From contig CM034233.1 in the NCBI GenBank assembly GCA_019916065.1, positions 16,907,436 through 16,971,435 of the forward strand: a stretch of DNA of 64,000 bases, given 5' to 3'. The DNA is from Vitellaria paradoxa (taxonomy: Eukaryota > Streptophyta > Magnoliopsida > Ericales > Sapotaceae). The notes below the pieces were generated by a model that was given only the letters and a program-made list of their open reading frames with translations, was not told the DNA's origin and did not search any database. Shown here one piece after another: positions 1-11,805 of this stretch; positions within the stretch are counted from its first letter, which is position 1; each line of letters opens with the position of its first letter. A program made the position numbers and the translations under genes.

Positions 1-3000
1 ACCAAAATCTGAAATTTTGGAATTCATCTCACTGTCAAGCAGCACATTACTAATTTTAAGATCTCTATGAATTACTCTCAATCTTGAATCTCGATGAAGA
101 TAGAGAACTCCTTGAGCAATCCCCAAAATTATATCCAAACTCTTCTTCCATGTAAGCAATTTACTTCTTCCATTTTCTATATCTGCTCAAAATAAAAGCA
201 TCAAAGGTCTTCTTTTTTTTTTTTGATAAAATATATTTAGCATTTCTGCACTCTATCATAAATCTCATTTAGCACTTACACTTTAAATCATTCCACTTTA
301 TCTCTTCTATCAGTATTATTAAAAAAAGTTGATGAAAAATGACATGTATCCATTTCATACAATGGACATATGGCATTTTTGTCAATGATTTTGATGGAAG
401 AAGACAAATTAAGTGGGACAATTTTAAGTGTGTTGCTCTAATGGCAAATATAAATCCCTAATAATTAATCAAATTTAAAAAGAAGATTGAGAGGGCAAAC
501 CAAAAATGAAAGAATCCAAGCTTCCATTTGGCATGTACTCATAAATTAGCATTCTTTCCTCTTCGTGGATGCAACACCCCAAAAATTTAACAAGATTACG
601 GTGTTGAAGTTTGGCAATCAAATTAACTTCATTTTTAAATTCGTTGAGGCCTTGATTGGAGTTCGCAGAGAGCCGCTTGACTGCTATATATTTTCCATCT
701 AATAGTTGACCCTATTGAAATTAAAATAATTTAATTAGTTTTATTACTTTTTAACAAAAATTACAAATCTTTTATACGTATCTTTTTTAAGAAAAAATAT
801 TTTATATTTCGGCAAATGGTATTATTGGAGTTTTTTTTTTTTTTAGAGCAAAACACTTATACCATATGTGTTAATAATCATACATTATTTTGTATAAATC
901 AAAGGCAAATCTAACGATATCATTCATCATTTTTAACTAGGAATAATTATCTTTTTACCCCCCTATGTTTAGGGTGAATATCACTTGCATTTCTTGAAAC
1001 TTAAAACTTCCATTTGTACCCTTTATACTCTGACTTAAAGTAAAGTTGTGAAGGGCGTTAAATTTTTAAATGAAAAGATAAAAATATCTATTAAAAATTA
1101 AATAGAATCAGGTAGTGTAAGTGTACGTAATATGAATTATAGGGGGTATAAATAATTTTTAAAATTACTCAGAGCCAATACTGTTATCTTTGATGGAGTT
1201 TTTACGTTTTCACTTTAATTCAAAATATAAAAAGTACAAAGGTATATTCCTAATGCCAAGTGATTTTGGGAGTAAAAAGCCAATTACCCCTTTTAATTAT
1301 TAACCAATGAATAATGAGTAATTAACAAGAATATGCAAACCTGGTAAACAGGCCCGAAACCACCTTCTCCGATCTTTTTTGCCTCACAGAAGTTGTTAGT
1401 TGCCTCTGCAATGGTGGCCATTTCAAAGATAGGCACCTCTAGATTGTCAATTACTGGTGATTCTGCTAACGAAAAAATCCAAGAAAATGGAATAAACATT
1501 CCATGAGGATGTTATTCCATCGGAAAAAAAAAACAATAAATAAAAAGAAGAAAATATAATTAACAAAGCAGCAATCTTCATTATTAATGTGGGTTTTGAT
1601 TTTTTTTTAAATAATTATTAGATCACACCCCCCCCCCCCCCAACAAAAGTTGAACTGGCAACAGTAGAAGATAACTTGAGATAAAATCATTTAGTATAGT
1701 TTAGCCATGTCTAAGATAGACCTAAAAATGTACCAGTACTAGATAGTGAATTGATCAAAATAGAGGGTTAAAAAAGATAAAAGGTAGACCTAATATTACA
1801 TAGACTATAATTTTAAGTAAATAAGTAAATTCATATAATCTCACTAAAAACATAACTCGTAATAGAAATGAATGGAATAAGATAATTTATTTAATTGACC
1901 ACAACTATATTGGAATTAAAATTTTATTGAGTTGAGAGTTGAGTTAAGAATTATTAATGCACAACTCCTCCACATTATTCTATTATATTTTTTGAAACAA
2001 TTTTTTTAGAGTAAAATACACTTATCACCCCTTTATTTTGCCACTAATTTCATTATGAGACACATTTTTTAAGTCATATGATCACTTTTGTTCCAAGCAT
2101 ATGCAATCTAGTTTCACTTTGATGTGATCGATAATACCACGTGTCCATCGTGTATCTATATCGTAGGGAATGAGTATAGAAAGTTTTTCATCAATAAATT
2201 TGACGAAAAGAATAAAGTGGGATAATTTTTAAAATAGAAGTCCTGAATAATGCAACTAAAATGAGTCATAAGGAAATTATTTTTTGGTAATTAACCTAAT
2301 GAAAAGCCATTCTGTTACCTGAGCTTTTTGTCTTCTTCCATATCAACCAACAAACTAAGGAGACAATGAGGACTGGCACGACAACAGAAGTCACCACAAT
2401 GGCTTTCTTCTTTCCACGAGTGCTTCTGGACTTGTTCAAATGTTCTGTTAATCAGAGAGAGATAATTAAGCGCAAACATTCATTAATTAAATCTGAAATA
2501 TAATTTAGACAATTACGTACTTGAAAATGGCATAAGCTAGCTCCTTAGTACGTAGAGGGGAAAAAATTATACCGTATAACAGTCATATATATGGCGTGAA
2601 TTGATGGTTTCCATAATTTTAGCATACACTGGAAGAATTATGTTGTTATACATGAAAATGCCTGAATTATGGTGGAACTCACTTTAGCATCATATTTACA
2701 GTATCCATTCATTTAATATCCATTTGCTTCCATTTTTGCTTTTTATAAGTGATCTAGGGCTTTTTCTAGCAGTGGGAAAAGCCTAGGGCTATAACTACCT
2801 GCAAATTGAAGAATAGGCCTTTTCTAGCAATGGGAGGAATCTGTTGAACAAGTTTCCATCCAAGTCAGTGACACAAGCAGCAAGGAGGAGTAAGCCTCCA
2901 TTGTTGACAAATAGAGAATTGTAGCAGTTGACAGAGCTGCACCACAACCACCATCCTTGAGCTTCGAGCTTTTTACGGGAGAATCCAGTAAGTTTATGGT

Positions 3001-6000
3001 TTATCTTATACATATATGGTTAGGTCCCTTTTCTATCATAGACAGACAAAATATACCTCATAAAAAATTTGTCATACGGACCTAGGACATATAGTGGTAG
3101 ATCTATGACTGTTAGAATTTATCTTGAACTTAAAGATCTTTTTCGTTTATATTCTAAAATTATGGAACAAATAGGTAAGCTTCTACATTATTAAATATAT
3201 AATTTTTTGACGTTGCTAAATTCATATATAAATTTATTTTAAATCTTACAGCTGAATAAATAGCAAATAAGTTATCGTTAGAAGTGAAACAACACTCAAC
3301 TTAGATCTAATTGGTTTTCCTTGAAATGCATTGAGCCGCAATAATTGATTGGACATCTTGGGATAAAACACTCTTTCAACGCGGGCTGTCAGAGCAACAT
3401 TAAATTTCTCACTATACTAAATTTAGGCAAACTCTAAATAGTTGATATATTTTGAAATAGGGCTAGTGAGATGATAGGGCAAGAACTTCCACAAGCAAAA
3501 AGGAAACAGCCTGGGCCACCATGTAAGGCCCTGTACAAGAAACACAATACAATTGAAATTTAGCGAATACTATGCAAGTAAAAACGTACCTGATTCCGTT
3601 ACATCCGCGCGCACATACAAATCTAATCCCCCATTAAAAGTACTCGTATCTATCAAATTCCCATGCCAGGCGATGCAATCACCAAAGGTAGTTCTTGTGT
3701 AAGCTGTGCAGGAACAGTTCTTCAAGCACTTCTCTTCGCACCCTTCCAAGCTCATGTTCCTCCATGCTCGTGTCGTGGGAGAAGTGTCAGGAATTACAGT
3801 ATTTGCTACCTTCGCGAACCCTTCACCATTCCCACACGTGGCAACCGATTCCCCTTTTTTCACGCACTGATCTCCTACATGATTTTAAATAACAGTACTA
3901 ATTGGAGTAATAATTACATATATGATGCAATAAACACTTGATGGGATTGTTGGGAGTTCTCTAAATTTATGTAAAATTCATATTTTTTACTTAGGCTGTG
4001 TTTGTTTGAGGGATTGGAAGATGGGGGATAAGTATTACTGTGGGACCCACAGATGGGATTTGATAAAAAGATGGGATTAATTTTTTATGTAGGATTATTT
4101 TTTTGGTGTTTGGTTAGTGAGATATAAAGTGGGATAAAAAGTATGATTTGATATGTGATGTGATAAGAAATAATTTTTGACCTTTAAATTTTAGAGGGAA
4201 ACAAATCCGGAGGTGGGGTATTAATAATACCACCACCCCCCTCGGATAACTTATCCCGCAAATCGCCGGATCACTCATCCCATCCCACGTTCACAGTCCA
4301 TCAGTCAAATAACAAAACAAACATAATATTTGTGGGGCCCACGGATGAGACATCCAATCCCCCCTTCGTATCCGATAAACAAACGCAGCCTTAGAGTATT
4401 ACAAGACTACAACTTTTAAAAAATTTATACTAATTTACACAATTCTAAACACATTCAAGGTGCATTTGGCGCACCAAATTTTGGTGAAAATTTTTGAAAA
4501 TCTCTAAAAACTTCTAAAAATCTCTATACATTTTTACACATTCCAGCTTTCTCAAAATTCAAAAAAGTTCAATGCTTTTCAAAAAAAAATCGATAACTAA
4601 AATTCGTTAATCAAATAGCAAAAATTATTTCACCATTCTCACCGTGGACTCTCAAGTTACCAATAACACTCACTTTGACTATTTTTTGTAGAATCGTAGA
4701 AACCGTTCCAACGGATTGTATAAACCGTTCTGACGGATTCACGTGGCCAACTTCCGTCTAAACGGTTTCTACAATACATTTAGACCGATTATAGTACAAA
4801 GAAATCACGACTACCCAAAATATTTAATCCGTCTAAATGGAAATTCAATCCGTTAGAACTCATCTTAAAAAAAAGCGGTTTGAAATTTGTACACCAAACG
4901 TAAAAAATTTTTTCAGACCACTATTTATCTTATTTTTTATCACACTAAACTCACCCTCAATGTAACCAGTATAAAATAATTAAAAATTTAGTATAACAGA
5001 CAAATTTTAACAAAATCGAATCCTCCATGAGCGTTGCATAACAGTAACAAAATTGCCCACCTGGCTCACCCGGTAGGTGCCCGTCACGCGCTGAAAGGAG
5101 CTCGTACCCTGGCAGGCAGACACACCCAAAGCCGAGTCCCTCGTTGGAGTCGCAATAACGATTCGCGCCGCACCCGCCATAGTTGTTGCACTGGTCCTTC
5201 GGGTCGGTGAACAACACGACCCATCTACCGGTATCCTCCGACCACTTAATCAATTGTAAGTACCCAAATTCGTCGAGGAAATTCAACACGATTGCGGTAC
5301 TAGTAAGGTCATACAAAATCGAGACTTCATCCTCGTTGTCTGCAAAACTTGTGTTGAACAAGAAATCAGGTGTCATCTTAGGTGTCCCGCTGTATTTGTT
5401 CCCGATCCATGGTAAGGATCTCCATAACGGGACCGGGCCTCGACCCTTGTACAGTACTAGACGGGGCAACCCGCTCGTCTCCACCCTGTACGAGGATTCT
5501 CCGGTACCCGGGTTGTCCCCGGACTTCCAAGATGTTAAGAACCGGTTCAGACCGGTCCTCCGGTCCAACCCAAGTTTCATACCGGGTATCAAGGTATTTG
5601 TGGGATGGTCAAAACTTTGCCACAATTTATTGTTACCTCCAAACAACACCAAATTTCCCGAATCCATTAATCGAGCTGAGTAGCCGATTGTTTTCGCTGC
5701 TGCAGTCGAAATATTCGTCTGCCAGAGTGGAATGCTAATTTGGTTGCCGCAGGAGACGATGAGGTTTCCATCTTCGCCGATGGACAGAACTCCGGACGTG
5801 TTGCTGATTGGGTTGTCTCTGTTTGCCACCCAAACAACCCTTCGCTCAGAGATCTTGTAGTACCATATTCCGATGTACCTGTTCCCGGAATTCCCTGGGC
5901 TGAAAAACCCAAGTGCAAATTTCTCACCACTAGAGACTAGAAGATCTCCATCTTTCAGGGATTGGTTTGGAGTTATGGTGTCAATGGAGATGCAGAATCC

Positions 6001-6051
6001 AAAGAAGAAGAATGGAAGCAGTGAATTCGTCACCCATGTTTCAGGGTTCAT
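1..6051 (-). CDS. G-type lectin S-receptor-like Ser/Thr protein kinase (3' part outside window)
   Basis: Plasma-membrane receptor kinase of the S-domain (SRK-like) class; ligand unknown. Exons on the minus strand: 5061-6051, 3590-3874, 2319-2444, 1341-1465, 501-711 and 1-182 (cut by the edge); all join in frame with GT-AG borders. Residues 1-22 look like a signal peptide, followed by a B-lectin domain with WVANRDNPI, an S-locus glycoprotein region, an EGF-like segment (about 285-325, Cys-rich) and a PAN domain (about 335-420). One membrane helix lies near 440-461, after a basic KKK. The kinase has the glycine loop [13 protein letters not shown]-type lysine in IAVKRL (about 521), HRDLK (618-622) and DFG (638-640) at the window edge. 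Catalytic residues visible so far are intact. The S domain is split by an intron between EGF and PAN, whereas many relatives encode the whole S domain in one exon. The exact subfamily is not resolved. Confidence 0.9.
3994..4390. mobile_element. Tourist-like (PIF/Harbinger) MITE in receptor-kinase intron 1
   Basis: A 397-bp segment bounded by terminal inverted repeats: left GGCTGTGTTTGTTT, right AAACAAACGCAGCC (one mismatch over 14). It is flanked by a TTA target duplication at 3991-3993 and 4391-4393. Subterminal parts also pair, for example GTGGGACCCAC on the left with GGGGCCCACGG on the right, so it can fold back. There is no coding capacity. A 3-bp TTA duplication and GG..GTTTG ends are typical of Tourist-like MITEs. 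Confidence 0.8.
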
Positions 6052-6286
6052 CTTCTAGCAAGCTATAAGTTTATGACTTTCTCCCAAGCGTGGTTGAAAT
6101 AATGCGCCTAATAGACCGGTTAAGTCCTCTAAACATTTAATTAATTACACATAAACCTCTTTAACATTTAAAAATTACATATAAATCACCTAAACATTTA
6201 ACTAATTACATAATTTCTATTAAACTGACATCAACAAAAATATTTTTAATAGATCAAATTTATCCTTTTCAACGTTCAAATTTTAC

Positions 6287-6328
<42 letters not shown>

Positions 6329-7202
6329 GTAAGAATAGAAGTCGTTCATAGGAGTGAGTGCTAATTGACGGTGTCAGTGCGGTCGGAGGTGAGTGGCGGG
6401 CAGTAACCAAAGGTGAGTGACACCTTTGGTAGTGGTTGGAAGTGAGCGACAGTTAATGGAGGATGATAGTTGTGATTGATAGTGGTGGTGGTGAAGAAAA
6501 ATGAAAATTAAAATTTTAAACTTGATAAAATATATTTTTTATGTTTTTATAATTTTTAAAAATTAAAAAATAATTTTTATTTTTTTGAAATTTGAAAATT
6601 AAGAATTAATTTGTCAAACGAATTTTTATATTCAATTTTTTAGAAAAATTAAAATTAAAATTAAAAACTGACAACAGAATTTTATGGAAGGAGGCTAAGA
6701 CTTTCAATAGTCATATTTTTCCTAGTCAGCGCTTGCGTTTGTAGCCTGTGGCCAAGCATTGCGTTTCCAGCCTCTGGACGAAGCGTGCCATTACAAATTT
6801 GCAAGCTTAAAGGTTGCCCCTAAAAATATGTATAGCTTTCAATCTTTCAGTTTACTCGCCCAACTTGGGACCTCAGCTTGGCCAAAATTACTCTCGGACC
6901 TTTGTTGAGAAAATAAAAAGGAGTGCATGGTTATGAATCATATTGGAAAATTACTAATAACACAACTCACAGTCCTATCTTTCTATCTTTTAATAATATT
7001 TTACCCCCCGGGGGGGGGGGGGAGCCATGCATCTAACATCATTTAGTTGGAAAACCATTGAGTTCAATTAAAAGTTTTTGTTGATCATATTGACTTGGAT
7101 CTAATATTTAGGTTTCATTTGGTAAACTAAGACCTTATTTGGTGTCCTAAAATTTGTCAAAAAATTAAAAAATTATTTAATTTTAGATTGTTGAATACTT
7201 AA
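6052..7202. other. Intergenic, upstream of receptor kinase
   Basis: No gene seen. It holds the kinase promoter and 5' leader, an (AT)n tract at about 6290-6323, a perfect 10-bp hairpin stem with a 5-nt loop at 6406-6430 (ACCAAAGGTG / CACCTTTGGT), and a C/G homopolymer junction at about 7005-7022. The rest is AT-rich and unassigned. Confidence 0.6.
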
Positions 7203-7350
7203 GACTAGAAGATCTCCATCTTTCAGGGATTGGTTTGGACTTAAGGTGTCAATGGCAATGCACAGTCCAAAGAAGAAAAAAAGAGGGAATGAATTCATCA
7301 CCCACATTTCAAGGTTCAACTTTTAACTAGGTTTATGATTTTTTGCTTGA
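7203..7350 (-). pseudogene. Truncated 5' copy of the receptor-kinase first exon
   Basis: The segment at 7203-7323 is nearly the same as 5936-6054 of the receptor kinase. It encodes the signal peptide and first lectin residues (about 42 codons, ending DGDLLV) without a stop. The initiator ATG is TTG here. Similarity continues into the 5' leader to about 7350. Homology stops abruptly at 7203 with no lectin domain after it, so this is a relic of a tandem paralogue or a partial duplication, not a gene. Confidence 0.75.
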
Positions 7351-7884
7351 TGAAGCAGCTCACTAGGAGTATCATGGATGGTCCAACCCGTGTCCGAAAT
7401 TTTGTCTTAATACCGGTGTGGTGCTTGCCAAGGAGTTTTCGATGGTTAAATTAGTAAACCAGAGAATTGAGAAAATATTTTAGTAGAGTAACGGCAGAAC
7501 TTAGTAAGGGCATCTCTATGTACTTATTTCTTGCACCGGAGGTAAATATATTTATAAAGGGAGAATGGATCTGCATTGACTCCATATGTGTGAGCTGTAC
7601 TAAATCCAAGTTCTTATCGAATCAAATTGTGCCACGTGTATTCACGAATTCCCACGCAGATATTCCATAATTAGTTATCCAAACCGTTATTGGACAAATA
7701 GCGTATTTGTAGGCGGATATCACGGAATATGTCAGAGAGCGGTTACACAATTGTGACGTGAGCACTTTAATGTGGTGGGTATTGAGCTTATAAGAAGGGA
7801 TCACAACACCCATATAGGCACTTTGGCAACTCTGGCTCCGTCCCCAAGGGCCAGATACACTGACACAGTCTTCTAGGAAACACT

Positions 7885-8670
7885 AGAAAGGTTGAGCGTA
7901 TCCAAAGGAGAGGAAGTAACATGTGTTCAGTTGGGTGCGTCTTGGATGGATCCCATTATTTTATATTTAAAGGATGGCACCCTCCCTAATAATAAAGTTG
8001 AAGTAAGGAAGTTAAGGATTAAGGCTACCATGTTTTGGCTCTCTCCTAACGGTAAGTTATACAAAAAATCCCTCACAGCCCCTATTTTCTTTGTGTTCAT
8101 CCTGACAAAGTGCATAACTTTCTTTATGAAATACATGAGTGGGTCTGCAGGACACACACTAGGGGTAGGTCCTTAGCCCACAGAGTAATTACTCAGAGGG
8201 GAAGGTCATTAGCCCACAAAGTAATTACTTAAGGTTACTGCTGGCCCAGGATGGGAAAAGATACACAGGCCTATGTACGCAAATATAGAAAGTGTCAAAA
8301 GTTTGCACCAATTCCTCATCAACTTGCTAGGGAGCTAAGCCCAGTCTAGCCCTTGGCCATTTGCTCAACGAGGACTTGACATTGTAGGGCCATTGTCGAC
8401 TGCTCCTGGAAAACCCAGTCACTAGCCCTTGGCCATTTGCTCAACGGGGACTTGATATTATAGGGCCATTGTCGACTACTCCTGGAAAGAAGAAGTGGTT
8501 GGTAGTCAACACTGACTATTTTACTAAATGGATAAAAGCTGAGCCGTTGGCTCACATCAGAGATGTAGATACTATTTGATTCATATAGAAAAATATCATC
8601 ACAAGGTATGGCATCCTAATGAGTTTTATTTCTGACAATGAAACACAGTTTGATAGTGATTCATTTAAGG
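7885..8670 (+). mobile_element. Ty3/gypsy retrotransposon fragment (integrase region), decayed
   Basis: Conceptual translation in shifting frames reads as a gypsy polyprotein from the RNase H/integrase linker into the integrase core. Pieces include SWMDPIILYLKDGTLPNNKVE, a KCQKFAPIPHQ-like zinc-binding part near 8290-8320, and VNTDYFTKWIKAEPLAHIRD near 8500-8560. Many stops and shifts show it is dead. Two internal duplications are visible: a stretch of about 32 bp near 8163-8232 and a 76-bp unit at 8347-8422 repeated from 8423. No complete LTR pair is seen. Confidence 0.75.
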
Positions 8671-8959
8671 AATACTAAAAAAATAATAACAACACATCAT
8701 TTTCCTAAAAATAGATGCCATATAATAGGGTCGCTTGTGATGATGATGATGTATGTGTAACAGTGTGTGCATGAATGCATGCACCATTTATTCTTACTTG
8801 TGTCATACTATCCATACATTACACATATAATACAAACATATGTTCCCAAAAAAAAAAAAAAATGAATACATTAATGTGATGTGTGCACGTATTAAATGTG
8901 GAATGAAAGACATATAAAGAAAAGGAGATTATTATGTATTTTGATATATACACACGGGA

Positions 8960-9300
8960 TACATAATGATTAGATTTTCATTATTTATTAATTAATTTAT
9001 TCATATTATCTTCTTATAAATACAACACTTAATTCCAAAATTCAGGTACACTCTCTGTTATTAGTTTAATACTTCTCTCTTTACTTATCGTCCCTTGATT
9101 CTCTCAAACCTATACGGACTTTACCATCAGAAGGTTTTTTGGTTGGGAATCCTTTCTCCACCCATAATCTCTATTTCTTTTGTACCTAGTAAGCTTGCAT
9201 TCAGATTCCAGACTGTTGTGAAAAGCAGTTCTGACAGAGATTTTTTGTTGCCGATCATATACTTTTGTAATGTTTAAGATTAACTGGCATCATCAACATA
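8960..9300. mobile_element. Possible degenerate LTR piece
   Basis: Just downstream of the gypsy fragment is a stretch with a TATA-like ATAAATAC, then a pyrimidine-rich leader and a segment around 9115-9150 (GGACTTTACCATCAGAAGG) that resembles the R-U5 part of plant gypsy LTRs from memory. No partner LTR is seen, so this rests on resemblance only. Confidence 0.3.
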
Positions 9301-9448
9301 TGGATGATGTCTGTAAAAATTGCCGTGAAGACCAAGTAAAGAAAGTTCCACCAGGGTGCTGTACGTAAGGCCTAAAAGCAACAAAGCCACAACAGCACAA
9401 AGAATATATGCACATACGTACGTATATCAGATTGAGCTAAAGCATAAA

Positions 9449-9500
9449 TATATAGTAGTACTCTTGAAGCTTGTTATATAGTAGTACTCTTGAAGCTTGT
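9449..9500. repeat. Perfect 26-bp tandem duplication
   Basis: Two exact 26-bp copies, 9449-9474 and 9475-9500, each containing GTAGTACTCTTGAAGCTTGT. The flanking sequence is AT-rich and unassigned. It looks like a recent slippage or duplication event. Confidence 0.9.
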
Positions 9501-9711
9501 CTCTTCTCAATAATTGCTATACTATTGTTTATTAGCACTTATTTATCAATTATGCACGTTTCTCATTATTAACAAAACGCTTAATTAATTAAAGAATCGA
9601 CCAGGGGACAGGGACCCTAATAGTCTTATTAATTCATTATGAACGCATCTTAAAACTCATCATTCCATTACCCTAATGCAGATTTGTGGGGCATATGTGT
9701 TATATACATAC

Positions 9712-9745
<34 letters not shown>

Positions 9746-10147
9746 TATACATTTATAATTTAAATATCCACATTTAACTACTCAAATACATAAGCCTTTA
9801 GTTTCAGCAACGTTAATTTCCCATGTCTATCATGCTTTAGTATGAGATTAAAATGGTGTAAAGTGGGAATTATTGCTTACTTGATTTTTTTTTTTTCCCC
9901 TTTGTTGTGATTTAATGCATGCAGTACTGCTTTATGTTTGAATATGTATGAAAGACGTTGAAAACAAATATAATAAATTGCATGTGGGAATGATCGATCA
10001 CCACTAGTGGTATAGAGATTTATGCATATTTCAGGCATCTTATTTTTCGAATAGCCATTTCTTTAAAAAATGTGAAATTAATATAAATATGAGAACCGTG
10101 GTGATTTTAGAAATGTGAACAATCAAGTCATCCCCATGCAATATTAA

Positions 10148-10304
10148 GGGTCCATTTGATAGATAAAAAGTAGAAGAAAAAGTACAATAAAAATGAAAAC
10201 ATGTGACATAAAGGTGATAGGTGAAAAATTTTGATTGGAGAAAAATACAAAAATTAGTTAAAATTTGTGAGTTTTGATAAAATTTGATCCGGCCAAACAG
10301 CTCC
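10148..10304. mobile_element. Possible short Tourist-like MITE
   Basis: A 157-bp stretch starts GGGTCCATTTG after TAA (10145-10147) and ends CAAACAGCTCC before TAA (10305-10307). Terminal inverted repeat identity is weak (about half of 12 positions), but the TAA duplication and TTTG-type ends suit a small PIF/Harbinger derivative. Confidence 0.35.
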
Positions 10305-10488
10305 TAATTAATTGTCGTCTTTTAAGTACTGTCTCGACAGCCTATGGCGATGTAGAGCCTCAAAAGACCACGCATGCGACAACAATTTTTTCTTTTTTCT
10401 TTTTTGGAATTAATGAAACTTAATTAATATATATATATATACACGTACACTCTTTATTAATTAAGTCCGAATTTTATTTCCAAGTCAC

Positions 10489-11121
10489 TATGAATGTGAA
10501 CGGGGTAGGTATGGGGCGGGTATGACATTTCCCGTCCCCGTTTAGCAATACCTTTACCCGTCCCCGTCCCCATCCCCATTTCGGGAAAAAAAATTTTCCC
10601 CATACCTGTCCCCACAAAATAATGAATTCTCCATCCCCGTCCCCGTTTACCTGTCAAGTATATTAATTATTACAAATTATATATTATATGTATAAAATAA
10701 ATATTTAAAATTATTATAAATATTATATATATTAAATAAAAAAATATATTACATATATATATTGATTAAAAATTAAAAATATATATATAATATTTGACTT
10801 TGACTGATGCACTTAACCAAAGCTGAAGTGGTCTTTATTTATAACCTCACAAGACCTTTACTTCTTTGTGAGAAACTGATGTGAGATTTTTAAAGGAGTC
10901 ACTACGCCAATAAAATTAACAAAAAAATATTTAAACGGGTACGGGGCGAGGTAGGGACTATCGTACTCGTCTCCGTCCCCGTCCCCATACCCGTGCGGGT
11001 AGCATTTCAAATCTTTGTACCCGTTCCCGTCCCCATACCCGCTATTAACATCTCCATACCCTCCCCGAACGGAACAGGTGAAGCGGGTACTCACCGAGTA
11101 CAGGTATATTTGACATCCCTA
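10489..11121. mobile_element. Non-autonomous hAT-type element with CCCCGT-rich arms
   Basis: A 633-bp element with ends TATGAATGTGAA and, inverted on the right, TAGGGATGTCAA. The 8-bp flanks are CAAGTCAC (10481-10488) and CGAGTCAC (11122-11129), with one mismatch, the size expected for hAT insertion. Both arms carry runs of CCCCGT/GGGGAC and the centre is AT-rich. There is no transposase; apparent open frames are the simple repeat read through. It ends about 685 bp before the galactinol synthase ATG. Confidence 0.7.
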
Positions 11122-11417
11122 CGAGTCACTGATCAGTTTTCTTCATTCATAATATGTGTGTATATTAGGCAAGGACAAGGGCCCCACTTGTCATGGAATA
11201 TAAAATGAAGAAAAGAACCAAAAAAAAAAAAACAGTGGTAATTGTTTGCTTTAGTATGAGATGTCCATTTCCAAATTGATAATGACTTCAATTTCTTGAA
11301 TCTCAGCCGTTCACTTTGACGATAGTGCTAGATGAATGGTAGAGTGACCAACGAATGACATTCATTCAATCCATGCACATGAAACCCCACTACCCCAGGC
11401 TTCCACGCCCCCAGAAA

Positions 11418-11470
11418 AGAGAGAGAGAGAGAGAGCATTAAAAGAAAAAGAGAGAGAGAGAGAGAGAGAC
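11418..11470. repeat. (GA)n microsatellite upstream of galactinol synthase
   Basis: Two GA runs separated by an A-rich break. They lie about 340-390 bp before the galactinol synthase ATG, so they may sit in the promoter or 5' leader. Confidence 0.8.
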
Positions 11471-11805
11471 AAAAAAATAATAATAATAAAAAGAAGACGA
11501 AGAAGAAGAAAGAGAAAAACATGAAAAAGAGAGTTGAGTTTCATTTGGGTTTCATTTGACGTGCATGTAGAGCCGTCATTTGATGTATATTTAACGAGAC
11601 TCAAAGGGTGCCATTGTTGAGGTCAGGAACAAAAAGCAAGTAAGGTGGCATCCTCCTGGGGGTTGCTGGCTTTACTTTCCCAACAACTCCTCAACACCAA
11701 TTTTGTTGCACAATCAAAATCAATCCTCTTTTCACCATCCCGGTCGAATCGATCACTCCAACCTTGGCGCGAAACTTACCTTCAAAAAAGGAAAAGGACC
11801 TAATT

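Noticed and set aside
2795..3013. 72-codon minus frame between the PAN and transmembrane exons
   Set aside because: Not needed for any in-phase join. The flanking exons splice in phase 1 without it and its sequence matches no S-domain kinase segment.
5183..5683. 166-codon plus-strand frame opposite the lectin domain
   Set aside because: Antisense shadow of the receptor-kinase exon, which has clear domain matches on the minus strand.
10457..11208. Gly/Asp-rich and Pro/Val-rich short frames
   Set aside because: They are translations of the CCCCGT/GGGGAC repeats in the hAT-type element.
11764..11805. Longer N-terminus for galactinol synthase from 11764
   Set aside because: That frame opens with TTG, not ATG. 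The first ATG in frame is 11806, and the family N-terminus is short and variable.
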